Assembly (NCBI GenBank): GCA_016235865.1
Contig: JACRIK010000003.1
Location: 496,001-560,000 of the forward strand
Reading direction: 5' to 3'
DNA from: Planctomycetota bacterium
GTDB taxonomy: Bacteria > Planctomycetota > MHYJ01 > JACQXL01
DNA length: 64,000 nucleotides
Shown: in pieces, positions 1 to 8,754 of the stretch
How positions within the stretch are numbered: the first letter of the stretch is position 1
Layout: each line of letters opens with the position of its first letter
Program-made: the position numbers and the translations under genes
Notes under the pieces: model-generated
Databases searched by the model: none
Seen by the model: only the letters and a program-made list of their open reading frames with translations
What the model was told of the DNA's origin: nothing

Positions 1-706
1 ACTGGGGCGTGGCCATGGCATCCCGGGCCTTGGCGCGCAGGAACGCCTCCTTGAATTCCGGATGCGCCTGGCATTCCGGCGACATGACGAACCGGGTGCC
101 CATCTGGATGCCGGATGCGCCCATCAACAGCAGGTGGGCCATCATTTGGCCGGTGGCAATGCCGCCGGCCGCGAAGATAGGCAGCTGGTCCTTGAACTTG
201 AAGAGCACCTCCTGCAAGAGGACAATCAGCGAGACCGGGCCGATATGGCCGCCGGATTCGCTGCCTTCGAGCATCAGGCCGTCCGTGCCGTATTTTATCA
301 TCCGTTCGGCGATGGAATCGGTCGAGGCAAAGCAGATGACCTTGGCGCCGGAGTCCTTGGCCTGCTGGATTTCCTCGGTGCGCGGGAAACTACCGGCAAA
401 GATGATAAAGGGCGCCTTCTTGCGGCAGGCCAGCTCCAGGTGCGCCGGGTAGTTCGGGGCAATGGTGATGAGATTGACTCCAAATGGTTTCTTAGTTAGG
501 GTGCGGGTGTCGTCAATATCCTTAGCCAGCAGTTCCGTGGGCATATTGCCGCCGGCCAGGACGCCGAAGGCGCCGGCATTGCAGACCGTGGCCACCAGGT
601 GCGGGGTCGAGACCCAGGTCATGGCCCCGCAGATGATCGGATAGTCCACGCCCAGGAATTCCCGGCCCTTGCGCCATAATTGATTAATCCGCTTGGTATC
701 TGTCAT
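1..706 (-). CDS. FMN-dependent enoyl-ACP reductase II / nitronate monooxygenase family protein (3' end outside window)
   Basis: Reading the minus strand from the ATG at 706 gives 235 codons with no stop before the window edge, so the C-terminus is missing. Visible signatures are an N-terminal GVDYPIICGAMTWVS stretch (about residues 19-33), AGAFGVLAGGNMP (44-56) and the flavin-site motif SGGHIGP (151-157), followed by FAAGGIATG and MGTRFV. These are typical of the TIM-barrel FMN family that contains FabK and 2-nitropropane dioxygenase. The ESGGHIG form of the motif is closer to FabK than to classical nitronate monooxygenases, so a role in fatty-acid elongation or in detoxifying nitronates are both possible. 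It stands apart from the next gene by about 210 bp. Confidence 0.85.
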   Translation of the reverse strand, partial: MTDTKRINQLWRKGREFLGVDYPIICGAMTWVSTPHLVATVCNAGAFGVLAGGNMPTELLAKDIDDTRTLTKKPFGVNLITIAPNYPAHLELACRKKAPFIIFAGSFPRTEEIQQAKDSGAKVICFASTDSIAERMIKYGTDGLMLEGSESGGHIGPVSLIVLLQEVLFKFKDQLPIFAAGGIATGQMMAHLLLMGASGIQMGTRFVMSPECQAHPEFKEAFLRAKARDAMATPQ

Positions 707-780
707 ATGAACGGCATGATAGATTATTCGGCTGACGGATTCAAGAGAATTAACATTAAATTGTCAATACCATCTTTTAT

Positions 781-852
781 TGTCATTTCCGCGTAGGCGG
801 GAATCCAGGTACGTGCGGATAATCTTGGATTCCTGCTTTCGCAGGAATGACA
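781..852. repeat. Imperfect inverted repeat (REP/MITE-like)
   Basis: The intergenic stretch 707-916 holds no gene. Within it TGTCATTTCC at 781 pairs with GGAATGACA ending at 852, and GAATCCA (801-807) pairs with TGGATTC (826-832), with a further small hairpin TGC-TTTC-GCA inside the right half. It lies between the 5' end of the upstream minus-strand gene and the 3' end of the diacylglycerol-kinase-like gene. It resembles dispersed TGTCATTCC-type palindromes common in many bacterial genomes. Confidence 0.7.
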
Positions 853-916
853 CACGCGGGGCGGGAACGAAAAACAGGTAAGCGGGGTTCACCCCCACAC
901 CAATGTATTTCTCACA

Positions 917-1849
917 TTAAGGCATTGGTGTGGGGGTAAACATCCGTACGGCCTGGGGAACGATTTCTATCTCAGCCGGCAGGTAGCCGCAGAAGTCGCC
1001 GTCCACCTGGAGGGCCACGGTTTCTTGGGAGGTGACAACTACTTTGTTTACCCGCTGATGCCCGGCTGAGGCGAGCGAACCATTGCCCAGAAAGGCCAGG
1101 GTGTAATAGAGCAGGATGCTCAAGGACGATTTACCGGTGAACCAGCAGGCGTCCAGCGCGCCGTCATTATGGATGGCTTGGTTGACCAGAACAAACGGCC
1201 CGCCGTAACTGCGGACATTGGCAACCTGGACAAACGAGGCGTTTTCTGCGAGCGGTTTGCCGTCTGCAAGGATGTTTATCCGGGGCGCCTGATAGGAAAA
1301 GAGATGCCGAAGGGCAATCGGGAAATAACTGAACAGGTGCGCCTGCAATCTGGAGCCATCCTTACGCGACAGGTGGTATTTTTGGGCTACCTGGGCGTCA
1401 AAGCCGATGCCGGTCATGGAGATAAAATAGCGTCTCAGGTTTTCCTTTGGCAGAGTGACACAACCCAGGTCCAGTTGGCGTGATAAGTTATTCCGAAACA
1501 GGTGGATGAATTGCCTGATATTTCGTTTTAACCCGAGTTCCTTGGCAATGACGTTCCCGGAACCGAAGGGAATAAATCCCAGGGTCGGTCTAGTATCCGT
1601 ATTAAATTTGGTGTTTGATAAGAGCCCGTTGATGACCTCGTTAAGCGTGCCGTCCCCGCCCAGGCACAGGATGGACGTATTATCCTGATGTTCGGCGGCT
1701 ATTCGTGTAGCGTCTCCGGCCTTTTGGGTGGGCGCTACCTGGCAGTCTATCTGCTCTTTAACCAGGGCGTCTTTGAGGCGTTCTAGGAAGCGCATGGACC
1801 GGCCGCTGCCGGAAATCGGGTTGACGATAATCTTGAGTCTCATAACCAT
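917..1849 (-). CDS. Diacylglycerol/lipid kinase family protein (YegS/DagK-like)
   Basis: 310 residues, the usual length of the family. The N-terminus has the KIIVNPISGSGRS nucleotide-loop region (about 6-18), the hallmark GGDGTLNEVINGL (64-76) and the second conserved block FIPFGSGNVIAKELGL (about 92-107). The family transfers the ATP gamma-phosphate to diacylglycerol, sphingoid or related lipids on the inner face of the membrane. The exact lipid cannot be told from the sequence. Two in-frame ATGs lie at 1849 and 1843; the second (MRLKIIVNP) matches relatives better. It is divergent from the kor operon and shares a 15-bp palindrome with it. Confidence 0.9.
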   Translation of the reverse strand: MVMRLKIIVNPISGSGRSMRFLERLKDALVKEQIDCQVAPTQKAGDATRIAAEHQDNTSILCLGGDGTLNEVINGLLSNTKFNTDTRPTLGFIPFGSGNVIAKELGLKRNIRQFIHLFRNNLSRQLDLGCVTLPKENLRRYFISMTGIGFDAQVAQKYHLSRKDGSRLQAHLFSYFPIALRHLFSYQAPRINILADGKPLAENASFVQVANVRSYGGPFVLVNQAIHNDGALDACWFTGKSSLSILLYYTLAFLGNGSLASAGHQRVNKVVVTSQETVALQVDGDFCGYLPAEIEIVPQAVRMFTPTPMP

Positions 1850-1850
1850 G

Positions 1851-1865
1851 CTGATAATTTATCAG
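1851..1865. promoter_or_regulatory. 15-bp perfect palindrome between divergent genes
   Basis: CTGATAATTTATCAG is a perfect dyad with a single central T, placed immediately before the diacylglycerol-kinase-like start and about 30 bp before korD. The position between two divergent starts fits an operator. The binding protein is unknown. Confidence 0.4.
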
Positions 1866-1896
1866 AAATATCTGGATTTGCAATAAATTGTATGTT

Positions 1897-2217
1897 ATGA
1901 GTGGCGATATGAAGAAGTTGCGGGGCAAACAATCAGGCGAAAAGGATAAACCGGCGGCTGAAGCCGGCCAGCCGGTTATTATAGATGTGCCTAAGGGCAA
2001 CCTGGTCTTGATTAAAGACCGCTGTAAGAGTTGCGGGTTCTGTATTGAATTCTGCCCCAAGAAGGTGCTGGAGTTTTCATCCGAAGCTAATGCCAAGGGA
2101 TACCGGATACCCAGGGCCAAAGACCCGGACGCCTGCATCCTGTGCGGTTTTTGTTCGATGTATTGCCCGGACTTTGCGATTTACCAGACGAAGAACGATA
2201 AGACAGGGAAAAAGTAA
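1897..2217 (+). CDS. korD: 2-oxoacid:ferredoxin oxidoreductase, delta (ferredoxin) subunit
   Basis: 106 residues from the ATG at 1897; a TTG three codons upstream (1888) is also in frame. After a charged, low-complexity N-terminus of about 35 residues come two [4Fe-4S] motifs: C43-x2-C46-x2-C49-x3-C53P and C80-x2-C83-x2-C86-x3-C90P. This is the bacterial-type dicluster ferredoxin subunit that accepts electrons from the thiamine-bearing core. It is first in a delta-alpha-beta-gamma operon, 9 bp ahead of the alpha gene. The substrate class (2-oxoglutarate versus another 2-oxoacid) is inferred from the sister subunits and the fumarase gene in the operon. Confidence 0.9.
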   Translation: MSGDMKKLRGKQSGEKDKPAAEAGQPVIIDVPKGNLVLIKDRCKSCGFCIEFCPKKVLEFSSEANAKGYRIPRAKDPDACILCGFCSMYCPDFAIYQTKNDKTGKK

Positions 2218-2226
2218 TAATATATT

Positions 2227-3384
2227 ATGGGCGCACCAAACGAAACCGTTTTAGAAGGCAAGCATTTCATCAACGGCGCGACAGCCTGCGCCGAGGGCGC
2301 GATTGTGGCCGGCTGCCGGTTCTTTGCCGGATACCCAATTACCCCGGCCACCGAAGTGGCCGAGCGGATGTCCGAACGCCTGCCCCATCTGGGCGGTATT
2401 TATATCCAGATGGAGGACGAGATTGCCTCGATGGCCGCGATACTCGGAGCATCCTGGGGCGGGAAAAAGTCCATGACCGCCACCTCAGGTCCAGGCTTTT
2501 CGCTGATGATGGAAAATCTCGGGCTGGGCATTATGACCGAGACACCTTGTGTTGTAGTGAATATGCAGCGGGCCGGGCCGTCCACCGGACTGCCCACCTA
2601 TGTCGGACAAGGGGATATGATGCAGGCGCGCTGGGGCTCGCACGGGGTTTATGAAATCATTGCCCTGGCGCCGTCTTCGCCCCAGGAAGCCCTGGACCTG
2701 ACCATCATGGCTTTTAACCTGTCCGAGGAATTCCGGTTGCCGGTCCTGATAATGGGTGATGAGATAATCTCGCATATGGCCGAGCGGGTAATTATTCCGT
2801 CGCCTGATAAGGTCAGGATATATCCGCGCCGCGCGCCCAAGTCGCCGCCTGATGAATACCTGCCTTACCAGCCAAATAGCGATCTGGTGCCGGATATGGC
2901 CACGGCCGGCCAGGGTTATCATATCCAGACCACCGGCCTGACCCATAACGAGAAGGGCTATCCGGTCATGACCACCGAGGCGCACCAGAAACTGGTAAAA
3001 CGGCTGGTTGATAAAATAATCCTTAACAAGGATAAAATCATCCGGGTGGAAGAAGAGAACACCGCCAATGCGGATGTAGTGGTTTGCAGTTACGGCAGTT
3101 CGGCCCGGATTGCCGAGTGGGCAATACGAGAAGCGCGCGCCAAGGGAATCAAGGTCGGCAAGTTGCGCCTGATTACGGTCTGGCCGTTCCCGGACGAGCA
3201 GGTCAGGGCCATGGCCAAGAAGATAAAGGCCTTTGTGGTGCCCGAGATAAACAACGGGCAGATTAGTTTAGAGGTGGAGCGCTGCGCCGGCGGCCAGGCC
3301 CGGGTCATCAGCGTGCCGCATATGGGCGGCGCCGCGCATAACCCGCAGGATATTCTTGACGCGATTATGAAGGCAGTGAAATAG
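2227..3384 (+). CDS. korA: 2-oxoacid:ferredoxin oxidoreductase, alpha subunit
   Basis: 385 residues. The pyrimidine-binding domain begins with GKHFINGATACAEGAIVAGC and FAGYPITPATEVAE (about 11-46), followed by QMEDEIASMAAILGASWGGKKSMTATSGPGFSLMMEN (about 58-95), diagnostic of the alpha chain of the 2-oxoglutarate/2-oxoacid:ferredoxin oxidoreductase family. The C-terminal domain (VVVCSYGSSARIAEWAI, KLRLITVWPFPDEQV) binds CoA in relatives. The separate four-gene order and lack of a fused gamma domain fit the KorABCD type, which links succinyl-CoA and 2-oxoglutarate with ferredoxin. With a class I fumarase next door, an oxidative or reductive TCA role is plausible. Confidence 0.92.
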   Translation: MGAPNETVLEGKHFINGATACAEGAIVAGCRFFAGYPITPATEVAERMSERLPHLGGIYIQMEDEIASMAAILGASWGGKKSMTATSGPGFSLMMENLGLGIMTETPCVVVNMQRAGPSTGLPTYVGQGDMMQARWGSHGVYEIIALAPSSPQEALDLTIMAFNLSEEFRLPVLIMGDEIISHMAERVIIPSPDKVRIYPRRAPKSPPDEYLPYQPNSDLVPDMATAGQGYHIQTTGLTHNEKGYPVMTTEAHQKLVKRLVDKIILNKDKIIRVEEENTANADVVVCSYGSSARIAEWAIREARAKGIKVGKLRLITVWPFPDEQVRAMAKKIKAFVVPEINNGQISLEVERCAGGQARVISVPHMGGAAHNPQDILDAIMKAVK

Positions 3385-3388
3385 AAAT

Positions 3389-4375
3389 ATGGTAAACCCC
3401 ATTAGAAAGAACACGAATAGAGATAAAGACATGAATTGTCCGTTAAAATCTAATACAGAACTTTCTAACGGGGCAAGCGAGATTAATAAGCATCCGCTGG
3501 ATAAATTTATCCGCCAGGACCGGATGCCCCATATCTGGTGTCCGGGTTGCGGGCTGGGCACGGTCTTCAACGGACTGCTCAATGCGATAATAAAATCCTC
3601 CGCCTCTGGCGAGACCTCGCCTGCGGGCGGGGGGATTGATCTGGATAAAATAGCCATTGTCTCCGGCATCGGCTGCACCGGCCGGATTGCCGGCTATGTC
3701 AAGTTCGACGGATTCCATACCACGCACGGCCGGGCCATCCCGTTTGCCACCGGACTAAAATTAGCCCGGCCGGACCTGAAGGTAATTGTGGTTTCCGGCG
3801 AGGGTGATCTGTTCTCGATCGGCGGCAATCATTTCATTCACGCCGGCCGGCGCAACGTGGACCTGACCGTAATCTGCGTCAATAACTCCAATTACGGCAT
3901 GACCGGCGGCCAGTGCAGCGCCACCACGCCGGTCAAGGCCATTACCGCCACCACGCCTTTCGGTAATTTCGAGGCGCCATTTAGTTTGCCCCATATTGCC
4001 GCGGCCGTCGGCGCGGTCTATGTGGCCCGCTGGACCGCCTTCCACGTCCAGAAAATGCAGGCATCCATGGTCCGGGCCATCCGGAAAAAGGGATTCAGTT
4101 TCGTGGAAATAATGTCGCCCTGCCCGACCTATTACGCCCGGATGAATAAACTCGGCTCCGGCCTGGATATGATGAAATTTTACAAGGAAAATACCGTCAT
4201 TCAAAAGGAGGTTCAGCTCAAGGATATCAGCATTGTCCGGGGCGGCAAGATCGTCATCGGGGATTTCGTGGACAGCGACCGGCCGACCTTTAACGACTTG
4301 GTAGATGAATTAACCTGCCGGTTTACCGGAGCCACGATGCATAAAGAAGAAAAACAAAAGCTCACGCATGAATAA
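3389..4375 (+). CDS. korB: 2-oxoacid:ferredoxin oxidoreductase, beta (TPP-binding) subunit with repeat-derived N-terminus
   Basis: Conserved sequence begins only at about residue 35 (HPLDKFIRQDRMPHIWCPGCG, with the CPGCG cluster-type motif at 51-55). The thiamine-diphosphate motif follows as GEGD (137-140) and NNSNYGMTGGQ (165-174). The first 34 codons overlap an inverted repeat (3397-3409 with 3461-3473), so they look added rather than ancestral. An ATG at 3431 lies inside the loop and could be the true start. A second small palindrome (GGCGAG-AC-CTCGCC, 3608-3621) sits in a loop about ten residues longer than expected. The gene starts 4 bp after korA and overlaps korC by 8 bp, so the four subunits are translationally coupled. 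Confidence 0.9.
   Translation: MVNPIRKNTNRDKDMNCPLKSNTELSNGASEINKHPLDKFIRQDRMPHIWCPGCGLGTVFNGLLNAIIKSSASGETSPAGGGIDLDKIAIVSGIGCTGRIAGYVKFDGFHTTHGRAIPFATGLKLARPDLKVIVVSGEGDLFSIGGNHFIHAGRRNVDLTVICVNNSNYGMTGGQCSATTPVKAITATTPFGNFEAPFSLPHIAAAVGAVYVARWTAFHVQKMQASMVRAIRKKGFSFVEIMSPCPTYYARMNKLGSGLDMMKFYKENTVIQKEVQLKDISIVRGGKIVIGDFVDSDRPTFNDLVDELTCRFTGATMHKEEKQKLTHE
3397..3473. repeat. Inverted repeat, CCCC(A/G)TTAGAA family, copy 1 (inside korB start)
   Basis: Arms CCCCATTAGAAAG (3397-3409) and CTTTCTAACGGGG (3461-3473) are complementary apart from one position, with a 51-bp loop. The same arm sequence occurs at 44596-44716. It lies wholly within the predicted korB reading frame, before the first conserved residue. 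Confidence 0.75.
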
Positions 4376-4898
4376 AGAGTTGAGATTTACCGGTTTCGGC
4401 GGCCAGGGCATCATCCTGGCCGGTTACATTACCGGAAAGGCCGCGGCGATTTACGCCGACCTGCACGCCACACTGACCCAGAATTACGGGCCGGAATCGC
4501 GGGGCGGCGCATCCAGCGCCCAATTGATTATTTCGGATGAGCCGATTTTCTATCCCCATATTACCCGGCCGGATATCCTGGTGGCCATGTCGCAGGAGGG
4601 TTATGCCAAATACAAGGACGAGGTGAAGCCGGGCGGGATTATCCTCATTGACGAAGACCTGGTCAAGGATGCCAAACCGAGGACAGATGTTAAAACAGCC
4701 CAAGTACCGGCTACGCGCCTGGCCGAGCAATTAGGCAAGAAGATGGCGGCTAATATCGTGATGCTCGGCTTTGCAACCGGACAGACTAATATGTTGACCA
4801 GGAAGGTTATGGAAGAGGCCATCAAGACCTCGGTTCCGCCGGCCAGCAGCGAACTCAATATACAGGCCTTTGATGCAGGATTTAAGTATAAAGGTTAA
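4368..4898 (+). CDS. korC: 2-oxoacid:ferredoxin oxidoreductase, gamma subunit
   Basis: 176 residues. The signature ELRFTGFGGQGIILAGYITGKAA (about 4-26) and YGPESRGGASSAQLIIS (about 42-58) define the gamma domain of 2-oxoacid:acceptor oxidoreductases. It forms the interface that helps pass electrons between the thiamine site and the ferredoxin subunit. Its start overlaps the end of korB, and the fumarase alpha gene starts 3 bp after its stop, placing all five genes in one transcript. Confidence 0.92.
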   Translation: MNKELRFTGFGGQGIILAGYITGKAAAIYADLHATLTQNYGPESRGGASSAQLIISDEPIFYPHITRPDILVAMSQEGYAKYKDEVKPGGIILIDEDLVKDAKPRTDVKTAQVPATRLAEQLGKKMAANIVMLGFATGQTNMLTRKVMEEAIKTSVPPASSELNIQAFDAGFKYKG

Positions 4899-4901
4899 TA
4901 T

Positions 4902-5744
4902 ATGAGAGAAATCAAGACCGAAAGCATCGTGGCGGCCCTTAAGAAAATGTGCCTGGAAGCCAACTGCATCATATCGGACGAGGTGCTCGGGCTGCTCAGG
5001 AAATCCATGCAACTGGAGGAATCCCCGACCGGAAAGGAGATTATCCAGCAGATACTGGAAAATGACAAGATTGCCAAAGACAAGATGGTGCCTATCTGCC
5101 AGGATACCGGCACAGCCGTGGTCTTTGTGGAAATCGGACAGGATGCCCATGTTACCGGCGGGTATCTTTATGACGCCATCAACGAAGGTGTGCGCCAGGG
5201 ATACAAGGAGGGTTATTTGCGCAAGTCCATCGTATCCGATCCGCTGAACCGCAAGAATACCAACGACAATACACCGGCTGTAATTCATCCGGATATCGTG
5301 CCCGGAGACAAACTCAAGATATGGCTTCTGCCCAAAGGCGGCGGCAGTGAGAATATGAGCGCGCTTAAGATGTTGCCGCCTTCAGCGGGTTTAGACGGCG
5401 TGAAGAAATTCATCCTGGAAGCCGTGAAGAATGCCGGGGCCAATCCCTGTCCGCCCATTATTGTCGGGGTGGGCATCGGCGGCAACTTTGACGGCGTGGC
5501 AGTCCTGGCCAAGCGGGCGCACTTAAGGCCGGCCGGTACGCCCAACCCTAATCCGTTTTATGCAAAGTTAGAGCAGAACCTGCTCAGTGAAATAAATGAT
5601 TTGGGTATCGGTCCGCAGGGCTTAGGCGGCCGATGCACAGCCCTGGCCGTGCACATTGAATACGGGCCGGCGCATATCACGGCCCTGCCCGTGGCGGTCA
5701 ATATCAATTGCCACGCAGCCCGGTTGCGCGAGGTAATTCTGTAA
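4902..5744 (+). CDS. Class I (Fe-S) fumarate hydratase / L(+)-tartrate dehydratase-type alpha subunit
   Basis: 280 residues, the full length of the stand-alone alpha chain. The three probable [4Fe-4S] ligands by motif and spacing are C66 (PICQDTGTA), C183 (NPCPP) and C270 (NCHAAR). NRKNTNDNTPAVIH and GGRCTALAVHIEYGPAHITALPVAVN are further family blocks. Two-subunit class I fumarases need a separate beta chain. No beta gene follows; the next gene is a DUF2284 protein. It is co-directional with and 3 bp from korC, so the context says TCA-type carbon flow (fumarate to malate). A tartrate dehydratase-like activity cannot be excluded. Confidence 0.88.
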   Translation: MREIKTESIVAALKKMCLEANCIISDEVLGLLRKSMQLEESPTGKEIIQQILENDKIAKDKMVPICQDTGTAVVFVEIGQDAHVTGGYLYDAINEGVRQGYKEGYLRKSIVSDPLNRKNTNDNTPAVIHPDIVPGDKLKIWLLPKGGGSENMSALKMLPPSAGLDGVKKFILEAVKNAGANPCPPIIVGVGIGGNFDGVAVLAKRAHLRPAGTPNPNPFYAKLEQNLLSEINDLGIGPQGLGGRCTALAVHIEYGPAHITALPVAVNINCHAARLREVIL

Positions 5745-5757
5745 TTGTCCGATTAAG

Positions 5758-6264
5758 ATGAAACTAAACCTGAAAAAATACGTTACTGATGCGTTGGCCA
5801 AAGGAGCCCGGGATGCCATTATTATCAACGCCAGGGACATCGTGCTTGACCCGCGTACCATGTTAAAGTGCCGGTTCGGCTGCACCGGCTGGGGCCATAA
5901 CTGGACCTGTCCTTCAGCGCCCGGCGCGGTGACGGTCTGGGAATTCACCCAGATTATCAAGCATTATAAAAAGGCGCTGCTTATTCACACCAGCGACAAA
6001 CGCCTGGCCCAGGATATATCCTTTGCCACAGAACAGAAGGCCTATGCGGACGGTGCCTATTTCGCCTTCAGCTTGTCCGATTGCGCGGTATGTTCGGAAT
6101 GCCGGTATCCCAAGCCCTGCCGGGCAGCCAAAAAAGCCCGGCCGGCCATGCAGGCCTTAGGCATTGACGTGTTCTCAACCGTCCGCAAGCAAGGGCTGGT
6201 TCTGAAAACGCTCAAGAATAAAGACGAACAGCAGAACTGGTATAGCTTGGTGCTGATAGATTAA
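5758..6264 (+). CDS. DUF2284 cysteine-rich metal-binding protein
   Basis: 168 residues with the Cys pattern of the DUF2284 family: CRFGCTGWGHNWTCPS near residues 38-53 and CAVCSECRYPKPCRAAKKARPAM near 102-124. The family is predicted to bind a metal or Fe-S cluster. Its biochemical role is not established. It begins 13 bp after the fumarase alpha gene and probably ends the kor operon. In the place where the fumarase beta gene would be expected, this protein may help cluster handling, but that is speculation. Confidence 0.8.
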   Translation: MKLNLKKYVTDALAKGARDAIIINARDIVLDPRTMLKCRFGCTGWGHNWTCPSAPGAVTVWEFTQIIKHYKKALLIHTSDKRLAQDISFATEQKAYADGAYFAFSLSDCAVCSECRYPKPCRAAKKARPAMQALGIDVFSTVRKQGLVLKTLKNKDEQQNWYSLVLID

Positions 6265-6317
6265 TACCGCCGGCCGGGTTCGTTAATGAATCTATTTTTC
6301 TTCCCTTAAGTATTTTC

Positions 6318-6346
6318 TTGACCCCATTCGGCGGGTTTGGTATTAT
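6318..6346 (+). promoter_or_regulatory. Sigma-70-type promoter for the glycogen cluster
   Basis: TTGACC (6318-6323), a 17-bp spacer and TATTAT (6341-6346), one mismatch from consensus in each box. The predicted start lies about 50 bp before the GH57 ATG in a 140-bp intergenic stretch. Confidence 0.6.
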
Positions 6347-6404
6347 CTGCCAATAATTTGTTAAGTAAGCGGTTTTAATCCTCGCCTCTAATCGCGTCAA
6401 TCTA

Positions 6405-8687
6405 ATGAGTAAAAAGATATATCTGGCCTTTTTGTGGCACCACCACCAGCCCTACTATCGCATCGCCAGCGGCAGTTCGGCATTCCAGATGCCCTGGGTG
6501 CGCCTGCACGGCATCAAGGATTATTACGGCATGGCCGCGCTGATTGAACAGTTCCCCAAAATCAAATCCAACATTAATCTGGTGCCCTCGCTTTTAAAAC
6601 AGATAAAGGAATACTTAGCCGGCGATACGGACCGGTTGCTGTCCTTAAGCCAGAAGCCGGCCGCGGAGTTGAATCCGGAAGACAGACAGTATATCCTGGA
6701 GAACATATTCCTAGCCCATCCGCAGAATATGATCGGCGCCTGCCCGCGCTATAAAGAATTATACACACTCTACCAAACGGCGCGCCAGAAGTCCGTGGCT
6801 GAAAAACAGCCGGCGACCGGAACCATCGACAATCTTTTAACCGGCAGCCCGCAAAACGGACAGGCCGTCAAGAAACTCATCAAGAACCTGACAGACCAGG
6901 ATTTTACGGACCTGCTGGTCTGCAGTTCGTTGGTCTGGTTTCACCCGCTGATAATGGAGCGCGACAAGGAATTGCAGGCCCTCCGGGCCAAAGGGCGCAA
7001 TTATACCGAGGATGACAAGAAGCTAATGGTCCAAAAACAGATGCACTATTTATCCGAGATTATCCCGCTACATAAAAAACTGCAGGACGGCGGGCAGATA
7101 GAAATCACTACCACGCCGTTTTACCATCCGATTCTGCCGTTATTGTGCAACATGAATTCGGCCCTGCAGGCCATGCCCAATGCGGCCCTGCCGGCCGTGG
7201 ACCAGCAGGCGCTGTTGGTGGACGGGTACTGGCAGGTGGCCGAGGCTATGAGATTCTACCGGGAACATTTCGGCACCGAGGCCGGGGGCATCTGGCCGGC
7301 CGAAGGTTCGGTGGCGCCGTCCATGATGCCGCTGCTGGCGGAACAGGGCGTCCGGTATTTCGCCAGCGATGAGGAAATCCTGGCCCATACCCTGGGCAAG
7401 TCATCGGACCATTTCTCGGGCTTCCTGAACGATTTATACCAGCCGTATAAAACCCGGAATATGGCGGTGATATTCCGGGACCAGTATCTTTCCAACCTGA
7501 TCGGATTTCAATACCAGCGCTGGAAGGCGTCTGATGCGGTGGACCACCTGATAAACGAGATAAAAGCCGGAGCCAGCCGGGTGCACCAGGAAGCGCCGCT
7601 GGTCAGCATCATCCTGGATGGTGAAAATCCCTGGGAATATTATCCCAATAATGGCATCGAGTTCCTGAAACTCCTGTACGAGCGGCTGAGCAACGATACC
7701 GAGATAGAAACCGTGCGCATCAGCGATTATCTTGAGAAACATCCGCCGGTCCGGGAACTGGATACCATCTACGCCGGCTCGTGGATAAACCATAATTTTT
7801 CCATCTGGGTCGGCCATAACGAGGACCGTCAGGCCTGGGAATACCTGGCCAAGACCAGACAGGCGGTTAAGGAACAGGCCGCCAAGGGCGTGGAACAGGC
7901 GGTGATTGACCGGGCCATGGAGAGTATTTATATTGCCGAGGGCAGCGATTGGTTCTGGTGGTTCGGGCACGAGCATTCCTCGGCCCTGGATGACCAGTTT
8001 GACTTATTATTCCGGAAACACCTGATGAATGTCTACCAGATTCTGGGTTTGAACGTGCCGGAATACCTGCACCACCAAATAAAGGAACGCCGGCAGAAGG
8101 AGTTGCACACCCTGCCCTGGGGATTGCTTGATATCAAGCTGGACGGCAAGCGGAGCGATTATTTCGAGTGGCTGGCGGCCGGGCAGTTTGATATGACCAG
8201 CGAAGTCAGCGCGGCTATGGACCATTCAGCCGATGCCGGACGGATAATCTCGCGCATCTATTTCGGGTTTGACAGGCATAATCTTTGTTTGCGGATAGAC
8301 CCCCCGGCCAATGGCTCGAAAACATTCCCGGACGGAATATATTTTGTGCTAAACTTCTTGAAGCCGATCAAGCGAAAAGTTATCATCCGTGATATCAAGA
8401 CTAATCCGCGATTCAATATTCTGGACGAGAATAATACCGTAATAAAAGAATCGCTGGATACGGTGGCCATCAGCGAAATAGCCGAGATTCTCTGTCCGCT
8501 CGACGCGCTGGGATTCAAGCCGGGCGAGGCGGTGGAATTCTTTGTGGAGGCGTATGCTGTTTTGGGCGGAGGAAACAAGCCCTGTGATTGCTCGCTGGAC
8601 CGCCTGATAGTCCGGCATCCGGACAGCCTGCCGATAAAACTGGCCGCGCCGGCTGATGACCTGGCCCATATTGACTGGATTGCGTAA
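6405..8687 (+). CDS. Glycoside hydrolase family 57 protein (alpha-glucan-active)
   Basis: 760 residues. The N-terminal GH57 barrel starts with KIYLAFLWHHHQPYYR (HQP motif near residue 14) and contains GIWPAEGSVAPSM near 294-306, whose Glu is the likely nucleophile. DGENPWEYYP near 405-414 carries the likely acid/base Asp. GSDWFWWFGHEHSS near 514-527 is another family block. The C-terminal 200 residues look like an all-beta domain. GH57 enzymes cleave or transfer alpha-1,4/1,6-glucans without the GH13 fold. With GalT and glycogen synthase downstream, a glycogen-modifying role (amylase, transferase or debranching) is likely, but the precise activity is not readable. Confidence 0.88.
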   Translation: MSKKIYLAFLWHHHQPYYRIASGSSAFQMPWVRLHGIKDYYGMAALIEQFPKIKSNINLVPSLLKQIKEYLAGDTDRLLSLSQKPAAELNPEDRQYILENIFLAHPQNMIGACPRYKELYTLYQTARQKSVAEKQPATGTIDNLLTGSPQNGQAVKKLIKNLTDQDFTDLLVCSSLVWFHPLIMERDKELQALRAKGRNYTEDDKKLMVQKQMHYLSEIIPLHKKLQDGGQIEITTTPFYHPILPLLCNMNSALQAMPNAALPAVDQQALLVDGYWQVAEAMRFYREHFGTEAGGIWPAEGSVAPSMMPLLAEQGVRYFASDEEILAHTLGKSSDHFSGFLNDLYQPYKTRNMAVIFRDQYLSNLIGFQYQRWKASDAVDHLINEIKAGASRVHQEAPLVSIILDGENPWEYYPNNGIEFLKLLYERLSNDTEIETVRISDYLEKHPPVRELDTIYAGSWINHNFSIWVGHNEDRQAWEYLAKTRQAVKEQAAKGVEQAVIDRAMESIYIAEGSDWFWWFGHEHSSALDDQFDLLFRKHLMNVYQILGLNVPEYLHHQIKERRQKELHTLPWGLLDIKLDGKRSDYFEWLAAGQFDMTSEVSAAMDHSADAGRIISRIYFGFDRHNLCLRIDPPANGSKTFPDGIYFVLNFLKPIKRKVIIRDIKTNPRFNILDENNTVIKESLDTVAISEIAEILCPLDALGFKPGEAVEFFVEAYAVLGGGNKPCDCSLDRLIVRHPDSLPIKLAAPADDLAHIDWIA

Positions 8688-8754
8688 TTAAGCATAGCGC
8701 TGAGAGCATAATATTTATGGTTTGTTCGATGCGATATGTCCTGAGCTGAAATAT

